Source of the DNA: Alisma plantago-aquatica
Lineage: Eukaryota > Streptophyta > Magnoliopsida > Alismatales > Alismataceae
Direction: 5' to 3'
DNA: 64,000 nt
Assembly: GCA_963693085.1 (NCBI GenBank)
Contig: OY856411.1
Span: 70,297,001-70,361,000, forward strand
Shown here in pieces: positions 22,929-34,355 of the stretch. The position numbers and the translations under genes were made by a program. Positions within the stretch are counted from its first letter, which is position 1. Every line of letters starts with the position of its first letter. The notes under the pieces were generated by a model. That model was given only the letters and a program-made list of their open reading frames with translations. It had not been told where the DNA came from and made no database searches.

Positions 22929-24133
22929 TCAACTTGGATCTTTGGAGAGTGTGCCCATGGGATCATGCAGCAATTTGAACTCCATTCGATCCTGGCCAAT
23001 CCCTAGCGTTAGAGTACCTCTTCCAATTGCAGTGACAACATCGGTCGTCACTTGAAACGGCCTACCCAATAGCATCTCGCAACCTTTAAGTTGTGGCATG
23101 TCCATGACGACGAAATCCACCGGAAAGATGAATCTTTCTACCTTGATGAGGACATCCTCGCACACTCGGTATGGCTTACAACGGACCCATCCGCCAACTC
23201 AATCGTTGTCGTCGATTTCTTTATTTCCTTCAACCCAAGCTTCTGAAATGTAGACAGTGGCATAAGATTAATGTTGGCGCCCGAATCACACTGTTCTTGT
23301 TGAAAGTGTTGATCGCCTATAGAACATGGGATATAGAAGCTTCCTGGGTCTTTTCTCTTCTGTGGTAATCTCCCATGGATAATTGAGCTCACCATCTCAT
23401 TTACCCAAAAAACATCCGTGTCTTTAATCCGCCTCTTCTTGTTGATGATTTCTTTGATGAACCTCCCGTAGGTGGGAATCTTCTCTATCATTTCCACTAG
23501 CGGAATATTGACATGGAGTTTTCTGAACATCTCCAAGAACTTCCTGTAGTGTCGATGCTCTTTTTTTGGCCTCGAGCTGTCTGGACAAGACACAACTTCC
23601 TCATGTGGACGCTTATGAGGTGGAACGTATGGGCTTTTTGGGTAAATCTCCCCCAAGCTTGCTTCAATGTCACCCCCTGGCGTAGACTTTGGCACATTGT
23701 TCTCAACAATTGTGACTTGTGGCGGCTCTTCTTTTGAAGTGGATGTAGCTTCACCTTGACGCATGGCCTTCACCTGCTCTTCTTGCATAGGTGCGGGCAT
23801 GACCGAGATGGGCGCTTGGCGGGCTTTTCTGAATGGACAATATCCGCCTAGTAGTCCATAATGACTGCGAGGATACAGTATTTTCGGTGTAGCCTCTGTA
23901 TAAAAAACCATTTTCCTTTTGTCCTGGACCTCTACCACCTGGGGTTCTACCTCATTAATCATAGATATATACTTTACTTGATGATGTGCTTGAACAACAT
24001 CTGCATTCCCAACCTGTCTCTGTTGATTGGCGTGCTTTATGGCCGCCACTTCATTGGAAATTTGGGTCACGGTCGTCTCTAGAGGCCTCATTTGTGCTCC
24101 ATGACTTTGCAGTGTTTGTCCAAACTTGGTCAA
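22929..24133 (-). pseudogene. Athila-type aspartic protease region
   Basis: The upstream part (24133-23500) is a low-homology linker with PYVPPHKRPHEE. The conserved segment LHVNIPLVEMIEKIPTYGRF and FIKEIINKKRRI leads into the protease, where the active-site line reads CDSGANINLMPLSTFQKLGL (about 23290-23230), equivalent to the family's CDLGASINLMP. After a frame break near 23165 the domain continues with FIFPVDFVVMDM and CEMLLGRPF, the flap and C-terminal strand. Normally RT follows directly; here the coding region ends at about 22929. Confidence 0.85.
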
Positions 24134-24148
24134 AATATCACCCTGGGA

Positions 24149-25270
24149 CTACAGCTGCTTACTAAACATGCTCATCATCTCCTGATTTTGTTGCACCATC
24201 TGACTAAGCAACTCGGTGCTTTTATCTTCGGCTCTTGGTTGTGGCTTTGCATCTAGATCTTGTAGGAAGTTGTTTGGATCCTTCCACGAGAACTTCTTGT
24301 CCTTCCTCCAAGCATAATTATTATTTCTATAGCCCTGTTGTTGCATAAATTTGACATGGGCTTCCTAATCAGATGATGCCTCTTCCTTGGCAAGCAATTT
24401 CTTGGCTAGAAGATCTAGTTTGTCATTCATCTCCTTGATGGCCCTGGACTCACCTACGACTTTGACTTGTTCTGGTGCATCCCTTTCACCCCAAGACTGT
24501 TTCTTTGCCATGTTTTTCAGAATCTCCCAACACCTTGTGTCTGTGTTGTTTAAGAAAAACCCTGAACCTGCTGAATCAAGGTTACTTCTATCATGCTCGG
24601 AAAGAGCAAAATAGAAGATTTTAACCTATTTTTCCTTATCCAAACCATGGTGTGGGCACCTCCTTAGCATAATCTGAAAGCGTTCCCACGTCTCCGAGTA
24701 GGTCTCTCCTGCCCTCTGGGTGAAATTGTGAATTTTTCTGATCAGATCATTTGTCTTCTCAGGCGGAAAGAATCTTTCAAAGAACACTTCGACCATGTGG
24801 TTCCACGATTCCACATATTCGTCGTCAAGATTGTGCAACCATTCTCGTGCATTTCCTGCCAGAGAACTCGGAAACAGCTTTAGGTATAGTGCATCCTGTG
24901 GGAACCTGTCAATTTTAATCATGTCGCAGTTCTCCACAAATTGGCTTATATGAGTCACTGGGTCTTCATTCTTTAGCCCATGGAATGCATTTGACTTGAC
25001 CAAATTAATTAGTGCAGGATCAATCTTGTAAGTCGGAATGTTGATCGTCTGCTTCTTGATCGGCCCCCTTGAAGCAGATGAAGAAGAAGCCTTGATCTTC
25101 TCCCATATCGTCTGCTCTTCTACCATGGATTCTTGTTCAAATTCGGAATCTATTTCTTTAGAATGGTCTTGATTGTAATCCTCCTCGTCGTCTGGTCCCA
25201 GCAGAGGAACCTCTGGTGCCTGTTGCGTGTAGTCGGTGCTACGCGTCTGCACCATGTACAGTACCTGCAA
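24149..25270 (-). pseudogene. Athila-type Gag
   Basis: Gag builds the particle. The first open piece (25270-24626, 214 aa) contains an acidic N-terminus, then IDPALINLVKSNAFHGL, NEDPVTHISQF and LKLFPSSLAGNAREWL, FFERFFPPEKT, and WERFQIMLRRCPHHGL, the order typical of plant Athila/Ogre-type Gag core domains. In-frame continuation downstream includes AKEEASSD, QQGYRNNN and a glutamine-rich region to about 24149, with a stop near 24624 and one near 24370. No zinc knuckle is recognised. The start chosen is the first Met of the frame. Confidence 0.85.
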
Positions 25271-25410
25271 AGTGAAAATTTAAGTTCAGTACCGTGCTTG
25301 ACGATTATAAAAATTAGAAAATAGACTATGAATTTTTGAAATGATAAAAAAAATAAAAATGTGGCCTAGAGTGGCCGCTTGCAGCACTCGTAGTGCCGAC
25401 AATTGTCGTG

Positions 25411-25428
25411 TCCCCGGCAACGGCGCCA
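25411..25428 (-). other. Primer binding site, tRNA-Asp type
   Basis: The minus strand reads TGGCGCCGTTGCCGGGGA six bases inside the 5' LTR. This is the characteristic primer-site sequence of Athila-type elements, conventionally assigned to tRNA-Asp. Confidence 0.9.
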
Positions 25429-25434
25429 AAAACT

Positions 25435-27028
25435 TGACACGAATTTTCCGTGCGTAGAACGTAAGTGTATGCGTCAATGTAATATAGGCCTTTGTGAGGC
25501 CCGAGTCGAACTCAGGGACACTGAACTATCAGAAACTACTACTAACTACTCGCAATCAGCTAGACCGATTAAAATGGTTTGAGAGTTGTTTTAAAATTAA
25601 AAGAAAATAAAATAAAATAAAACAAAATGATCGATTAAATGTTTAGTTTAATCAATTCAGGATGAGATCTTTAAGATTGCGGTTTTACCGCGGGTTTTCA
25701 TTGTATGAAATTATATATAGTCACTCAGATTTATCTCTCTATCCGGGTAGTGGCCTGAAATCATAATTGCCCACTGTCGTGGTACAATTCACTACCTATG
25801 TCTAGGTCGGTTCCACCGTCGTAGTAACCTATACCCTAAACTAGGTGTATTAAAATTGATCTCTCGGTATCCACCATTAACCTTACACCGCCTTGTTCAA
25901 GGGATTTGTCAATTAATGTGAATTCGTCTCTTTTCATCCATTAATTCTTCTTTCAAAGTAATTAAGGGCATTAGATTATTATTATGGTGATCAAGCATAA
26001 CAATATAATTGAGAAAACGAAATTATACCACGGATTTAAGAAATAATTGATGAATTACTATGATAAAATTGTCATACAATGCTTCCCCGGGCTACTCCCG
26101 GTCCTAAAGATAAAGGGGATTAGCCCCGCATGTTCATCTCAAAGCAAAACATGGTAGAGAAAAGGGGAAACATGGAGAAAAACGTGATTGAGTGGTGAAA
26201 CCCCTGAACGGAGAAGATCCAAGCGCTCCTTGGCGTAGAATACGCGTTCTCCTGCCTTTCGGTGGTGGAAAACGTCTTCTTCGGCGTCCAGAACGGCTGG
26301 GGCATGCTTCTGGGCTCCGTTCTTCTCTCCACACCTTCTCGGGACGTGTGCAGCGGCTAATGACATGATCGATTGCTCTTGGCCGCCGTCATTAGGTATA
26401 ATCACCGAGTTAGGTCACCAAAATATCACAGCCATCGGATTTAGATCGATCTGAAGCAAACTTGTATCTGACGGTGTCGATACCATCGATGCGGGTCGAT
26501 GGTATTGACCTTGTGCGGTATCGGCAATTCTTCTTTTTCTTCGTTATTGCACCTGATGCTAGCTCGATACCATCGACGCGGGTCGATGGTATCGACAACC
26601 TGAGACGACGGTTTTGTCTTTTTGTGTCGTTGTAGCTCCACTTATCGATAGTATCGACATATGTGTCAATAGTATCGACTCTCTTCTCACCAGCAACCTG
26701 ATGGTAAATCGATACCATCGACTCTCCTGTCGCTAGTATCGACTTTCTTCTGCTCCTTGCGGCTGGCAACCTGTGGTTGTGTCGATGGTATCAACAACAA
26801 CAGATATTTGTTTTTCCTGAAATTACAACACGAAACCACATAAGCCGAAACAAAACATATTCTTGTAATAATTTATGCTCAAAATACTGAAATAAGGGAG
26901 ATTTGACATAGAGAAGGATCATAGACCAAAGCAGATGAATTATGCAATATTAACCACCAAAATGACTAATAAATGCATAAAACACCAATAAAACAAGTCT
27001 ACAAATGCGACTCAAAATCATCACATCA
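25435..27028 (-). repeat. 5' LTR of the Athila-type element
   Basis: This 1594-bp copy is highly similar along its length to 17215-18832. On the minus strand it begins TGATGTGATG and ends GTGTCA. A TATATA stretch near 25708-25715 is a possible promoter, with the palindrome array (26470-26800) upstream of it. No coding sequence is recognised; small minus-strand frames near 26120-26405 are shared by both LTRs but show no known domain. Confidence 0.9.
26470..26800. repeat. GTCGATGGTATCGAC palindrome array in the 5' LTR
   Basis: This is the counterpart of the 3' LTR array, with pairs near 26476-26508, 26563-26596 and 26643-26678, and a half-pair near 26709. The final double copy of the other LTR is reduced here to one, mutated copy near 26780. 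Confidence 0.92.
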
Positions 27029-27103
27029 CCCTACAATAGTATCACAACTGCACACCGATACACACACTTAGTACATAGTTCAAAACATTAAAATAGAGTC
27101 ATT

Positions 27104-27305
27104 CTCGGTCGATAAACTTCTCGACCGAGACACTCTCGGTCGAAAAACTTCTCGACCAAGAATGGACCCAAATAGCCGTTAGACACAAAAGACAAGGTAG
27201 TTGGGAGTCGGAATCAAACGTTATATACACTTGCTCCAGAGTGTCCCTCGATCGACAAAGACTTCGACTGACAGGACTCTCGGTCGACAATTCCTCGACC
27301 GAGAC
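27104..27305. repeat. CTCGGTCGA/TCGACCGAG palindrome cluster
   Basis: There are four hairpin-forming pairs with 9-bp arms CTCGGTCGA and TCGACCGAG around 7-8-bp loops: a perfect pair at 27104-27129, a near-perfect one at 27134-27160, a diverged one at 27247-27269, and a perfect pair at 27278-27303. The cluster lies about 140-340 bp upstream of the TATA box. Confidence 0.9.
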
Positions 27306-27440
27306 TGTCTCTGTCTGCACTTTTCAGAATTAATTAACTAGTTGTTGCTAAAGCAATTAGTGGATAACTAATGGCTAGTTAAGCACTAAGGACCCCCTAT
27401 AAAGTGTCTAGAATTTCCTTAAGCACTCATAGGCCATTCT

Positions 27441-27450
27441 TATAAATAGG
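27441..27450 (+). promoter_or_regulatory. TATA box of the copia-type LTR
   Basis: TATAAATAGG sits between the palindrome cluster and the presumed R/U5 region, at a usual place for an LTR promoter. Transcription would start about 30 bp downstream. Confidence 0.6.
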
Positions 27451-28181
27451 ACATGCCTTAGGACACCCAACACACACTTGTGCAATACTTGAGCATACAT
27501 ACTTGCAATTGGCAATCCACTCTTGTGAGCAATTGAGCAACTCCAACATTTGTTATTCATTTCCACTGCTCCAAATTCATGTCCTATAGGCTAGCATCTC
27601 CTACCCACTGCACTTGTACTTCCATACACATTGGTTAGGATATCGAAACGCTTGATATAGGAAATCAAGCCTTGTGCTTCAACAGTAATTATAATTTCCA
27701 TTTTCCTTCTTGTTCTTTCTTATTGCTTGTACTCTCCTTGCTACTCCTAGGGTTGGAGGCTGTGAATTGGAGAGGGTTTATCTTCTCACGTGGAGAAGGA
27801 GGACTTTGGACTACTTCAAGAAGGCTATCTCAATGGGAAGCTACTTCAAGAGGAAGGCTACTTCAAGGGGGAGCTTGAAGTTACTTCAAGGAAGGCTGCT
27901 TCGAGGTTGCTGGGACTACTTCAAGGTGAAGGCTGTCCAAAGGGTGATGAAAGTATTTGTAATTTTATGTCACATCCTTGCGAGGTAATAAAATTTAAAT
28001 ACTTTCAAAATCCCAATTGAAAACAATTGGGTAGTGGACTGACTCCTTTAGTTTTTGCTAAAGGTGGAACCACTCTAAACACCTTGTCTCCTTCTTATTA
28101 TCTCAATTGTGGTTGTTTGAGTTGAATTATTGTTATATAATTATAAAACCCTATTCACCCCCCCTCAAGTGGTTTTTCATT

Positions 28182-28193
28182 TGGTATCAGAGC
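28182..28193 (+). other. Primer binding site, tRNA-Met type
   Basis: TGGTATCAGAGC lies two bases after the LTR end and is complementary to the initiator tRNA-Met 3' end. A Met-Glu-Gly-Gly-Gly start, usual for copia Gag, follows at 28228, but the frame soon loses homology. Confidence 0.85.
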
Positions 28194-28227
28194 AGGCTTC
28201 AAGGAGCTCTAATCGAGTCTTGAAGAA

Positions 28228-29651
28228 TGGAGGGTGGTGGTGTCTACAACCGCAAGCAAAGGAGAAGCTTGGACCAATCTGCCGCCATCCATTATCTATG
28301 CCCATTTAATTGCTGACTACCGCGGGCGATACCCACTCTCCACCGCTACCAAACAACCCCAATTTTTACTGCCCCCCTATACAATATGCCTGAAGCTATT
28401 CGGATTCTTAATTGGTCCTATTTTTTGCTAATCGGCTTTTCGGGTTGGGATTAGATCCATTTAATTTTCTACCCGGATCTTACATTTACCCATTTAGCAT
28501 ATTCTCTCCGGTTATCGTTTCATTATCCACATATTACACATCTCCATATCACAAAATCCTCTCAAATCCACCAATTCCTTTCCCACCCACCCATATCATG
28601 TGTGTATCCCTTTCTACAGTGCGCGGGGGGTCATATATCTATTTCTCCACACCAAACACTCACTCTCATCATATTTGGTGTGCGGGGAGATAGAGAGGAG
28701 AGGAAGGGATGAGAAGAGAGACTGTGAGAGAATATGTATGAGAGAGAGAGTACGAGAAGAGTTAATATATGTATTCGTGCTATATATGTTCCAGGCATGG
28801 AGCTTCGCACTGTTCAGCACATCTGTTCTCTACTTCCAGACAGCAATGAAGGATCTTCATTCAGTGTTAACACCGAGTTATTCGCGTTCATACCGTGTTA
28901 TGTACATCAGGTGTTGATGGTGTACTTCAGATGCTTTCACATGAGACAGATGGGTGCTTCTTCATATTTTCAAAAGCTCAGCTAGCCTGCCAATCTACTT
29001 CTGCAAGGTTGATTCATCCAGTTTATCTTCACCGAGTTACTTCATCACGCCTTCTCTGAGCCGCATCTGCTATTTCGACATCACCTGTTGATGATATACT
29101 TGGGACTTTCCTTGATTGATGATCTCCCTTTCCATTAAGCCCCTAAGGTTCATGCGTCAGAGTTTTACGGTACCTGCATCATATCATCCGCACATCGTCC
29201 GTTCGTGTTCATGCCACGTTATGCAAGTCTTCTCAGACAATTTGAAGATTCTGCTACTGCTACATCGACATTGGGCATCTGCGTTCGTGCCGTGTTAAGT
29301 ACATAATCCAATGAAGATGATTTAGTGATGGTGTTGAGGATCGTCTGCTCCAAGTGGCAAATTACTGTAGTAGTATCAGGTTCCATTCTTTGGATGCTCT
29401 TCATTCCAAATGCACTCCAAAGACCTTCAAAGCTCAAGGATCTCCAGCCTACAGAATACAATTTCAAAGAAGAGAGGCATTGTCCCCACATGGTTCAGGG
29501 GGGGGTATTAATTAAGGGGGAGTATCAATTATTGTATGGGAAGTGATATTTATCTTTTGTCTTTCATTTATCATTTCTTTTATCGTTTTATAGTCTTGTA
29601 ACCTCCAAGCTTTGGACATGTGTTTCACCCATGCTCCAGCTTGAGGGGGAG
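28228..29651 (+). mobile_element. Copia-type internal remnants, non-coding
   Basis: After a few Gag-like codons at 28228 no retrotransposon domain can be followed. The sequence up to 29651 lacks long open frames with homology, but ends in a polypurine tract (TTGAGGGGGAG, 29641-29651) just before an LTR, so at least its right part is the 3' end of a copia-type element. Whether left and right parts are one element is unclear. Confidence 0.45.
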
Positions 29652-29834
29652 TGTTAGAGAGTCTATATTAGCCTATTTAGTTAATAGGTTCATTAGTTAG
29701 TGGGCTTTTGTATCTCAGCCCATTTAGTTTACTTGCGTCCTAAGTCTTAGGGCGTCTCCCCTCTCCTATATAAAGGAGAGGGTGTCCAGTCTTGTATTCA
29801 TTCCATTGCATTCATTATAATCTTATTCTCAACA
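29652..29834 (+). repeat. Copia-type 3' LTR
   Basis: This starts TGTTAGAGAG directly after the polypurine tract, has a TATA box (TATATAAAGG) at about 29767 and ends CTCAACA. About 183 bp. The matching 5' LTR is not in the window; the LTR at 27029-28179 is unrelated to it. Confidence 0.7.
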
Positions 29835-30186
29835 ACTACAAATTGAGAGTTATTTTTAAAAATCCAACCGTATAGATGGAAAAAGTATCATTTCATCTAC
29901 CTTCTCACAAAAAATCATTGCAACCAGACATTGTTTACATGTCCATATCTACAATATATACTTTTTACATCCAACAGTCACCCTGAAATTCAATATAGAG
30001 CGTCGAAAAGTATTTCGTTGTTGCGAATGATCTACAAATTGGATGGTGATGAAATTTTGTAGGAAGGTAAATATTAAGGTATACTTGTAAGCTATATGGT
30101 TGGATTATGAAAATTTGATTTATGTATAGAGTTATTCAAATGCCTCACATGCTCTCACAAAGATATGTTTATCACTGGATCGTTAT

Positions 30187-30187
<1 letters not shown>

Positions 30188-30250
<63 letters not shown>

Positions 30251-30330
30251 TATAGATATATATATGTGTGTGTGTGTATGTGTGTGTATGTGTTTATGTG
30301 TGTGCGTGTGTGCGTGCGTGCATGTGTATA
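30188..30330. repeat. (TA)n/(TG)n microsatellite
   Basis: A pure TA run from about 30189 to 30248 continues as mixed TA/GA and then TG/CG-rich dinucleotides to about 30330. The open frames over it are artefacts. Confidence 0.95.
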
Positions 30331-30360
30331 CATAATATATATACGTATATGTATATATGT

Positions 30361-30428
30361 ATATATTGGATTAAGAGAGGAATTCTCTCCCCCTCTCCCA
30401 TGCCCGTGATGGAGGTCAAACGTCCAGG
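30361..30428. repeat. Short dispersed module, copy 1
   Basis: Begins GGATTAAGAGAGGAATTCTC, then a C-rich run and CCCGTGATGGAGGTC. A diverged copy lies at 32796-32865 (GGGATTAAGAGAGAGATTTC, C run, CCCGTGGCGGAGGCC). On the minus strand both end in CTTAATCC, reminiscent of SINE 3' parts, but no Pol III boxes are attached. Confidence 0.6.
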
Positions 30429-30654
30429 AGTGTATATGTATGTGTGTGTGTATAGTCACAATATAATCTGTTTTTTTTATAAAAAAAAACGCGTATAAAA
30501 CGCATATTATTCACCTTTTGTATATGACGACCGTTTTAAACTCCAAAACAAATAATACGTTTTAAACGCTTTTAATTCATGTATTGTGTTTTAAACGTGT
30601 TTAATACGTTTTTTGCCATTTTATACAGTTTTGTACTTTTGTTTCACTTTTTTT

Positions 30655-31345
30655 TTCACATCCTTCTTTACTTGCAACAGGGTTCCACTAAACCCTCCAA
30701 CCTTCCTCCTCTATCCCCTGACACACCCTGAGCCAAGAGGAGTAGCCCTCGATGTTCTACATGTATGCTCCATATTCCTCCTCCATTCTCCCCCCTTCTT
30801 TGTGCCTGTAGCTCCCACTTCTTCTTCCACCATCCTCTCTTCCTCTCTTATTTCTCCCTGCTGCTTGTTCCACTTCTTCCCCTTCTTCCTCCTTTGATGT
30901 CCCCTCTTCCTCCCCGATTTCTTCCTGCTGTAGCAATTTCTATTTCTTCCCATTCTTTCTCCTTCATCAGCCCCTCTTCCTCCCATTTTCTTCCTCTTCC
31001 TGCTGCTTCCATGTTCCACCTCTTTTTCATCCTCTCTTCTTTATCATCCTCCTACATCCTATTTGTCCCTTTCTCCTTCCTCCTCTCATATTGCCCATTT
31101 TTTCATTTTCTTCTACTTCTTCCCTGTTAGTCACTTAGACAGTTTGTTTCCTCTTTATACCATACCATCCTTCTATTATCCATCTTTGGCTATATTCTCC
31201 TTCCTCCCTGATTTCCCCCTTTCTTTTGCTTCCACATATCCTCCAACATCCTCATTCCTGTTCCTCCCGTTCCCAGCCTTCAATTACTTCCCCTTCATCC
31301 ACCATCCAACATCTTCATCCCCTGTTTCACCCAAGTTTTGTTTCT
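30655..31345 (+). repeat. Polypyrimidine-rich tract
   Basis: About 690 bp of C/T-rich sequence (CTTCCTCC-type triplets) opens long frames on both strands that encode Ser/Phe/Pro or Lys/Arg/Glu-rich strings. No conserved domain is present, so it is treated as low-complexity DNA. Confidence 0.8.
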
Positions 31346-31841
31346 TTTATTTTCATTCTTTTTTAGCTCAAGTTGGGATCATTGGACGTGTGTATTTGAC
31401 ACAAGTCAAACAACATTCAAGCTCAAGATGAGTAATAAGCTTGTCATCCCTCTACAACATCCACTGACCGTGTAATCCTTATGCCTTTTTTCATTCACTT
31501 CTTATTTGCAATATCAATTTGTAATCAGTTATCTGTCTATCGGGTGATTATTCTGAAATTTGTGATACATCTATGTATTAGTCGATCTTTCAATACTAGG
31601 GTAATCAGTTTGATGTCTAGTCACTTTAAATCATTATATATATGTGTGTGCGGATATATGTTTATATGTGTTTATGTATGTGTATATATATAAATGTCCA
31701 AATAGGCTCAAACTTTATATATGAGACATTCACATGATGTTTAAGAAGATCAACGGATTAGATTTTAAAAATAAATATTGCATCATGAAAAAAATACTAG
31801 AGTGTATTCTGCTCCAGATACACTCTGAGTGTATTCTAGCT

Positions 31842-31842
<1 letters not shown>

Positions 31843-31911
<69 letters not shown>
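31843..31911. repeat. (CT)n(AT)n microsatellite
   Basis: A CT run of about 16 repeats is followed immediately by an AT run of about 18 repeats. Confidence 0.95.
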
Positions 31912-31913
<2 letters not shown>

Positions 31914-32050
31914 CCTTTTTTTGTCGACTTTTATTCGAATAATTGACCGAACTTTTACCTTACGTTGACCAATTTTTATCTAAATTTTCCGCTAATTCCC
32001 GAATTCCGAATTTTTCAGCTTGGTTGTACGTATCCCTAATACCGAATTTG

Positions 32051-32096
<46 letters not shown>
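32051..32096. repeat. (AT)n microsatellite
   Basis: Pure TA dinucleotides, about 22 repeats. Confidence 0.95.
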
Positions 32097-32098
<2 letters not shown>

Positions 32099-32248
32099 AT
32101 AATGATAAGAGAATGTAATAGTTTAGGTAAAGCAGCCATACTCTTCAAAATATTGTATACTAGTGAAAACATGCTTGTCTAAATGAATTTGAACTAACTT
32201 AGCATGTTCAGTTTAGATATTAATTCCTCTACAATAATATGATTAAAA

Positions 32249-32461
32249 AAATGAGTCATCAAGGAGACTTCCTCTCCCCAACCCTAACTTGTGGAGGCCC
32301 GACATAGGAGTATGGTAAACAAAGTGTGCAACCCATCAGTTCCAGCACAAACCGTGTCAGACATAAATCCCAATTTATTCGTCCCCATTGGGATTCGAAC
32401 TTGAGACCTCTGCATGTGGCCACGGTCCGATCACCAATGAGCACACTCTTGCGGGCACATA
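32249..32461 (-). mobile_element. tRNA-derived SINE with 13-bp target duplication
   Basis: The insert is flanked by perfect copies of AATATGATTAAAA (32236-32248 and 32462-32474). On the minus strand the 5' part has a box A-like GTGCTCATTGG (about 32438-32428) and a box B-like AGTTCGAATCC (about 32402-32392), the internal RNA polymerase III promoter of tRNA-derived SINEs, spaced as usual. The rest is a SINE body ending in a short T tract next to the duplication. About 213 bp. The SINE family name is not recognised. It encodes no protein. Confidence 0.88.
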
Positions 32462-32795
32462 AATATGATTAAAATGGTTAATTGTATGTGAATATATCTT
32501 AGTTGAAACAAACAAGTGCACTAGACTAGTTTAAAATCTGCTAGCATATCATTAAATCGGTATACTCTTTTTTGATATTAATTCTTATGGGAACCACTTC
32601 ATATAATTTAGAATGCCTTCGTGAAATTTTTAAATGATGATACTAATATTATAAAGCTAAAACCAATTTATCGTGAATGTGAGTTTATACACTAGGATTT
32701 CATGTCTAATATGTGTTCTTTCTTATTTTAGAGAATAAAAGAGAACCCAACAAAGAGTCTTAAGTATATGGTTAATTAAATGTATAATCCTTATG

Positions 32796-32865
32796 GGATT
32801 AAGAGAGAGATTTCTCCCCCCCCCCCACACACCCGTGGCGGAGGCCGAATGCCCGGGCGGGTGGT
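32796..32865. repeat. Short dispersed module, copy 2
   Basis: Diverged copy of 30361-30428, with the C-run expanded to about 13 bases at 32816-32827. Adjacent sequence is not shared. Confidence 0.6.
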
Positions 32866-34355
32866 AAATCAAGGCGACAACTGGGATAACTTTTGTGGGG
32901 TGGGGCTGTAATAAGAGGTTTTGTTCGTGTATATGTGTTTGATTTAGTCAAAACAAGGGTGGTAGAATATACACTATTTTCCTTTTTCAAAAGAACATAC
33001 TATTTACTACTACGTTAACAGTTGAAATCTAATCATAACTTTAAGTGGGAATCCTTACATAGAGAAGTTGGGGTGAGAATAGATGTTAATCCAATAGTTC
33101 GATCTGCATTTGTGTATGAAACTAAAAGGAACAAGTCAATATTTAGATCAATGTTCAAAATTTTGTCGAAATTGGAGAAATTTTGCCAATTATTTCGATG
33201 TCGATGGCAATCGGACATAGAAACAGCAGTACCTCTTGTTACGTATGTAATTTCTCCGGCAAAAAAAAATTCGATAGTTTTTTTCAAATTTCGCCGAAAC
33301 AGGGGGGGTCCGCTGCAAATTAGCCACTTAAGGCTATTATTTTGCCGGCACGGGTCGGGATGCAGCACTGTGCTGCCGAAAAAGAAGACGTCTGCTGCAG
33401 ATTTTTGCTTAGGCGATTTTGAAGGTTCCAAAGGCTATTTTGAGGGATTTTGAGGTATGTTATCTCTAATCCTCTTCTTCTTCTCCCCCCATCTAATGTT
33501 CTACCCATTCTCTCTCTCTAATCTCTCCTCCTATTATATTTCTCTCTCTATTCTCTTAGATCTAAGGTACTATATCTACCAAAAATAGTGGATCTATGCA
33601 TTAAATCCTTAAATGGTGTAGATCTAAACATGAATCCTACTAAATATCACTAAATCCATAACCTAAACCCGTATTACTACTTAAATCTAATCTTTTTTGC
33701 TTAAAAAATCATTTTTAACATGAAATTGCCTAGATTCATGCTTATATGAACAATATATACTAATATTAATTTAGATTAAGGTCAAAAATTATGTACTTTT
33801 TATTATTTTCGAAAAATCAGACTATAAATTTTATTTGTTTTCTATTTTAGTTAAATAAAATGATTTATAAATAATAGAAATTGCATAAATAATACTATAA
33901 TAACCTAATATTTGTATGATAAAATACTTAAAATAAGTTAAATGTATTTAGAATAAAGATCAAGTCTTTTTATATGATTAAAATTATTTTCAGTAATTAA
34001 AAAAGAAAAAAAATACATTTATTAAAAAAATAATTTAATAAAATGTCTTAGCATGATTAATTGATTATACATTTATACTCTACTTATTTTGTATCATAAA
34101 TCATTGAAGTAACATAAGCATATTATAAAATTGAGTTTACTCTATTAGTCTATTTAATATCATTAAAAGATAAGTTCAGAACATAAAATGGTAAAATAAA
34201 TTATATTCTAAAAAATTAAGAGACACTAAATGATGCAATTGTCTTCTAGTTCTACTCTACTTGTACATGTTTGTAAATATGTTACATAATTCATGATTTA
34301 AATGTAATGACATGACTCATGAGTGTTTTTCTTTATTCTTTATATTTTGCAGGTG

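Larger units (their letters stand above)
17126..27028 (-). mobile_element. Non-autonomous Athila-type Ty3/gypsy element with an extra leader copy
   Basis: Minus-strand order: 5' LTR (25435-27028), tRNA-Asp-type primer site, gag, protease, palindrome-rich spacer, an extra ORF, non-coding DNA, polypurine tract, 3' LTR (17215-18832). No reverse transcriptase, RNase H or integrase codons are found between protease and the 3' LTR, so the element depends on others. Beyond the 3' LTR, 17126-17214 repeats the primer site and leader sequence that should occur only inside the 5' LTR, so this is one unit plus the start of a second, truncated unit. No target duplication is identifiable. Confidence 0.85.
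27029..28179 (+). repeat. Copia-type 5' LTR, left end uncertain
   Basis: The right edge is clear: TTTTTCA at 28173-28179, followed two bases later by a tRNA-Met primer site. A TATA box (TATAAATAGG) lies at 27441 and a palindrome array upstream of it. The left end is not resolved because the Athila-type LTR ends at 27028 with no TGT start in between; the Athila insertion or its rearrangement may have removed it. No matching 3' LTR is in the window. Confidence 0.65.

Noticed and set aside
30613..31431. Long frames in the polypyrimidine tract
   Set aside because: Low-complexity C/T sequence gives long frames on both strands; no conserved domain.
32390..32455. A tRNA gene on the minus strand
   Set aside because: Box A and box B are present but the acceptor stem and anticodon arm do not fold, and the 13-bp duplication marks it as a SINE.
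33022..33453. 143-codon frame upstream of the hAT gene
   Set aside because: No recognisable domain; the right part is better explained as the 5' untranslated exon ending at 33454.
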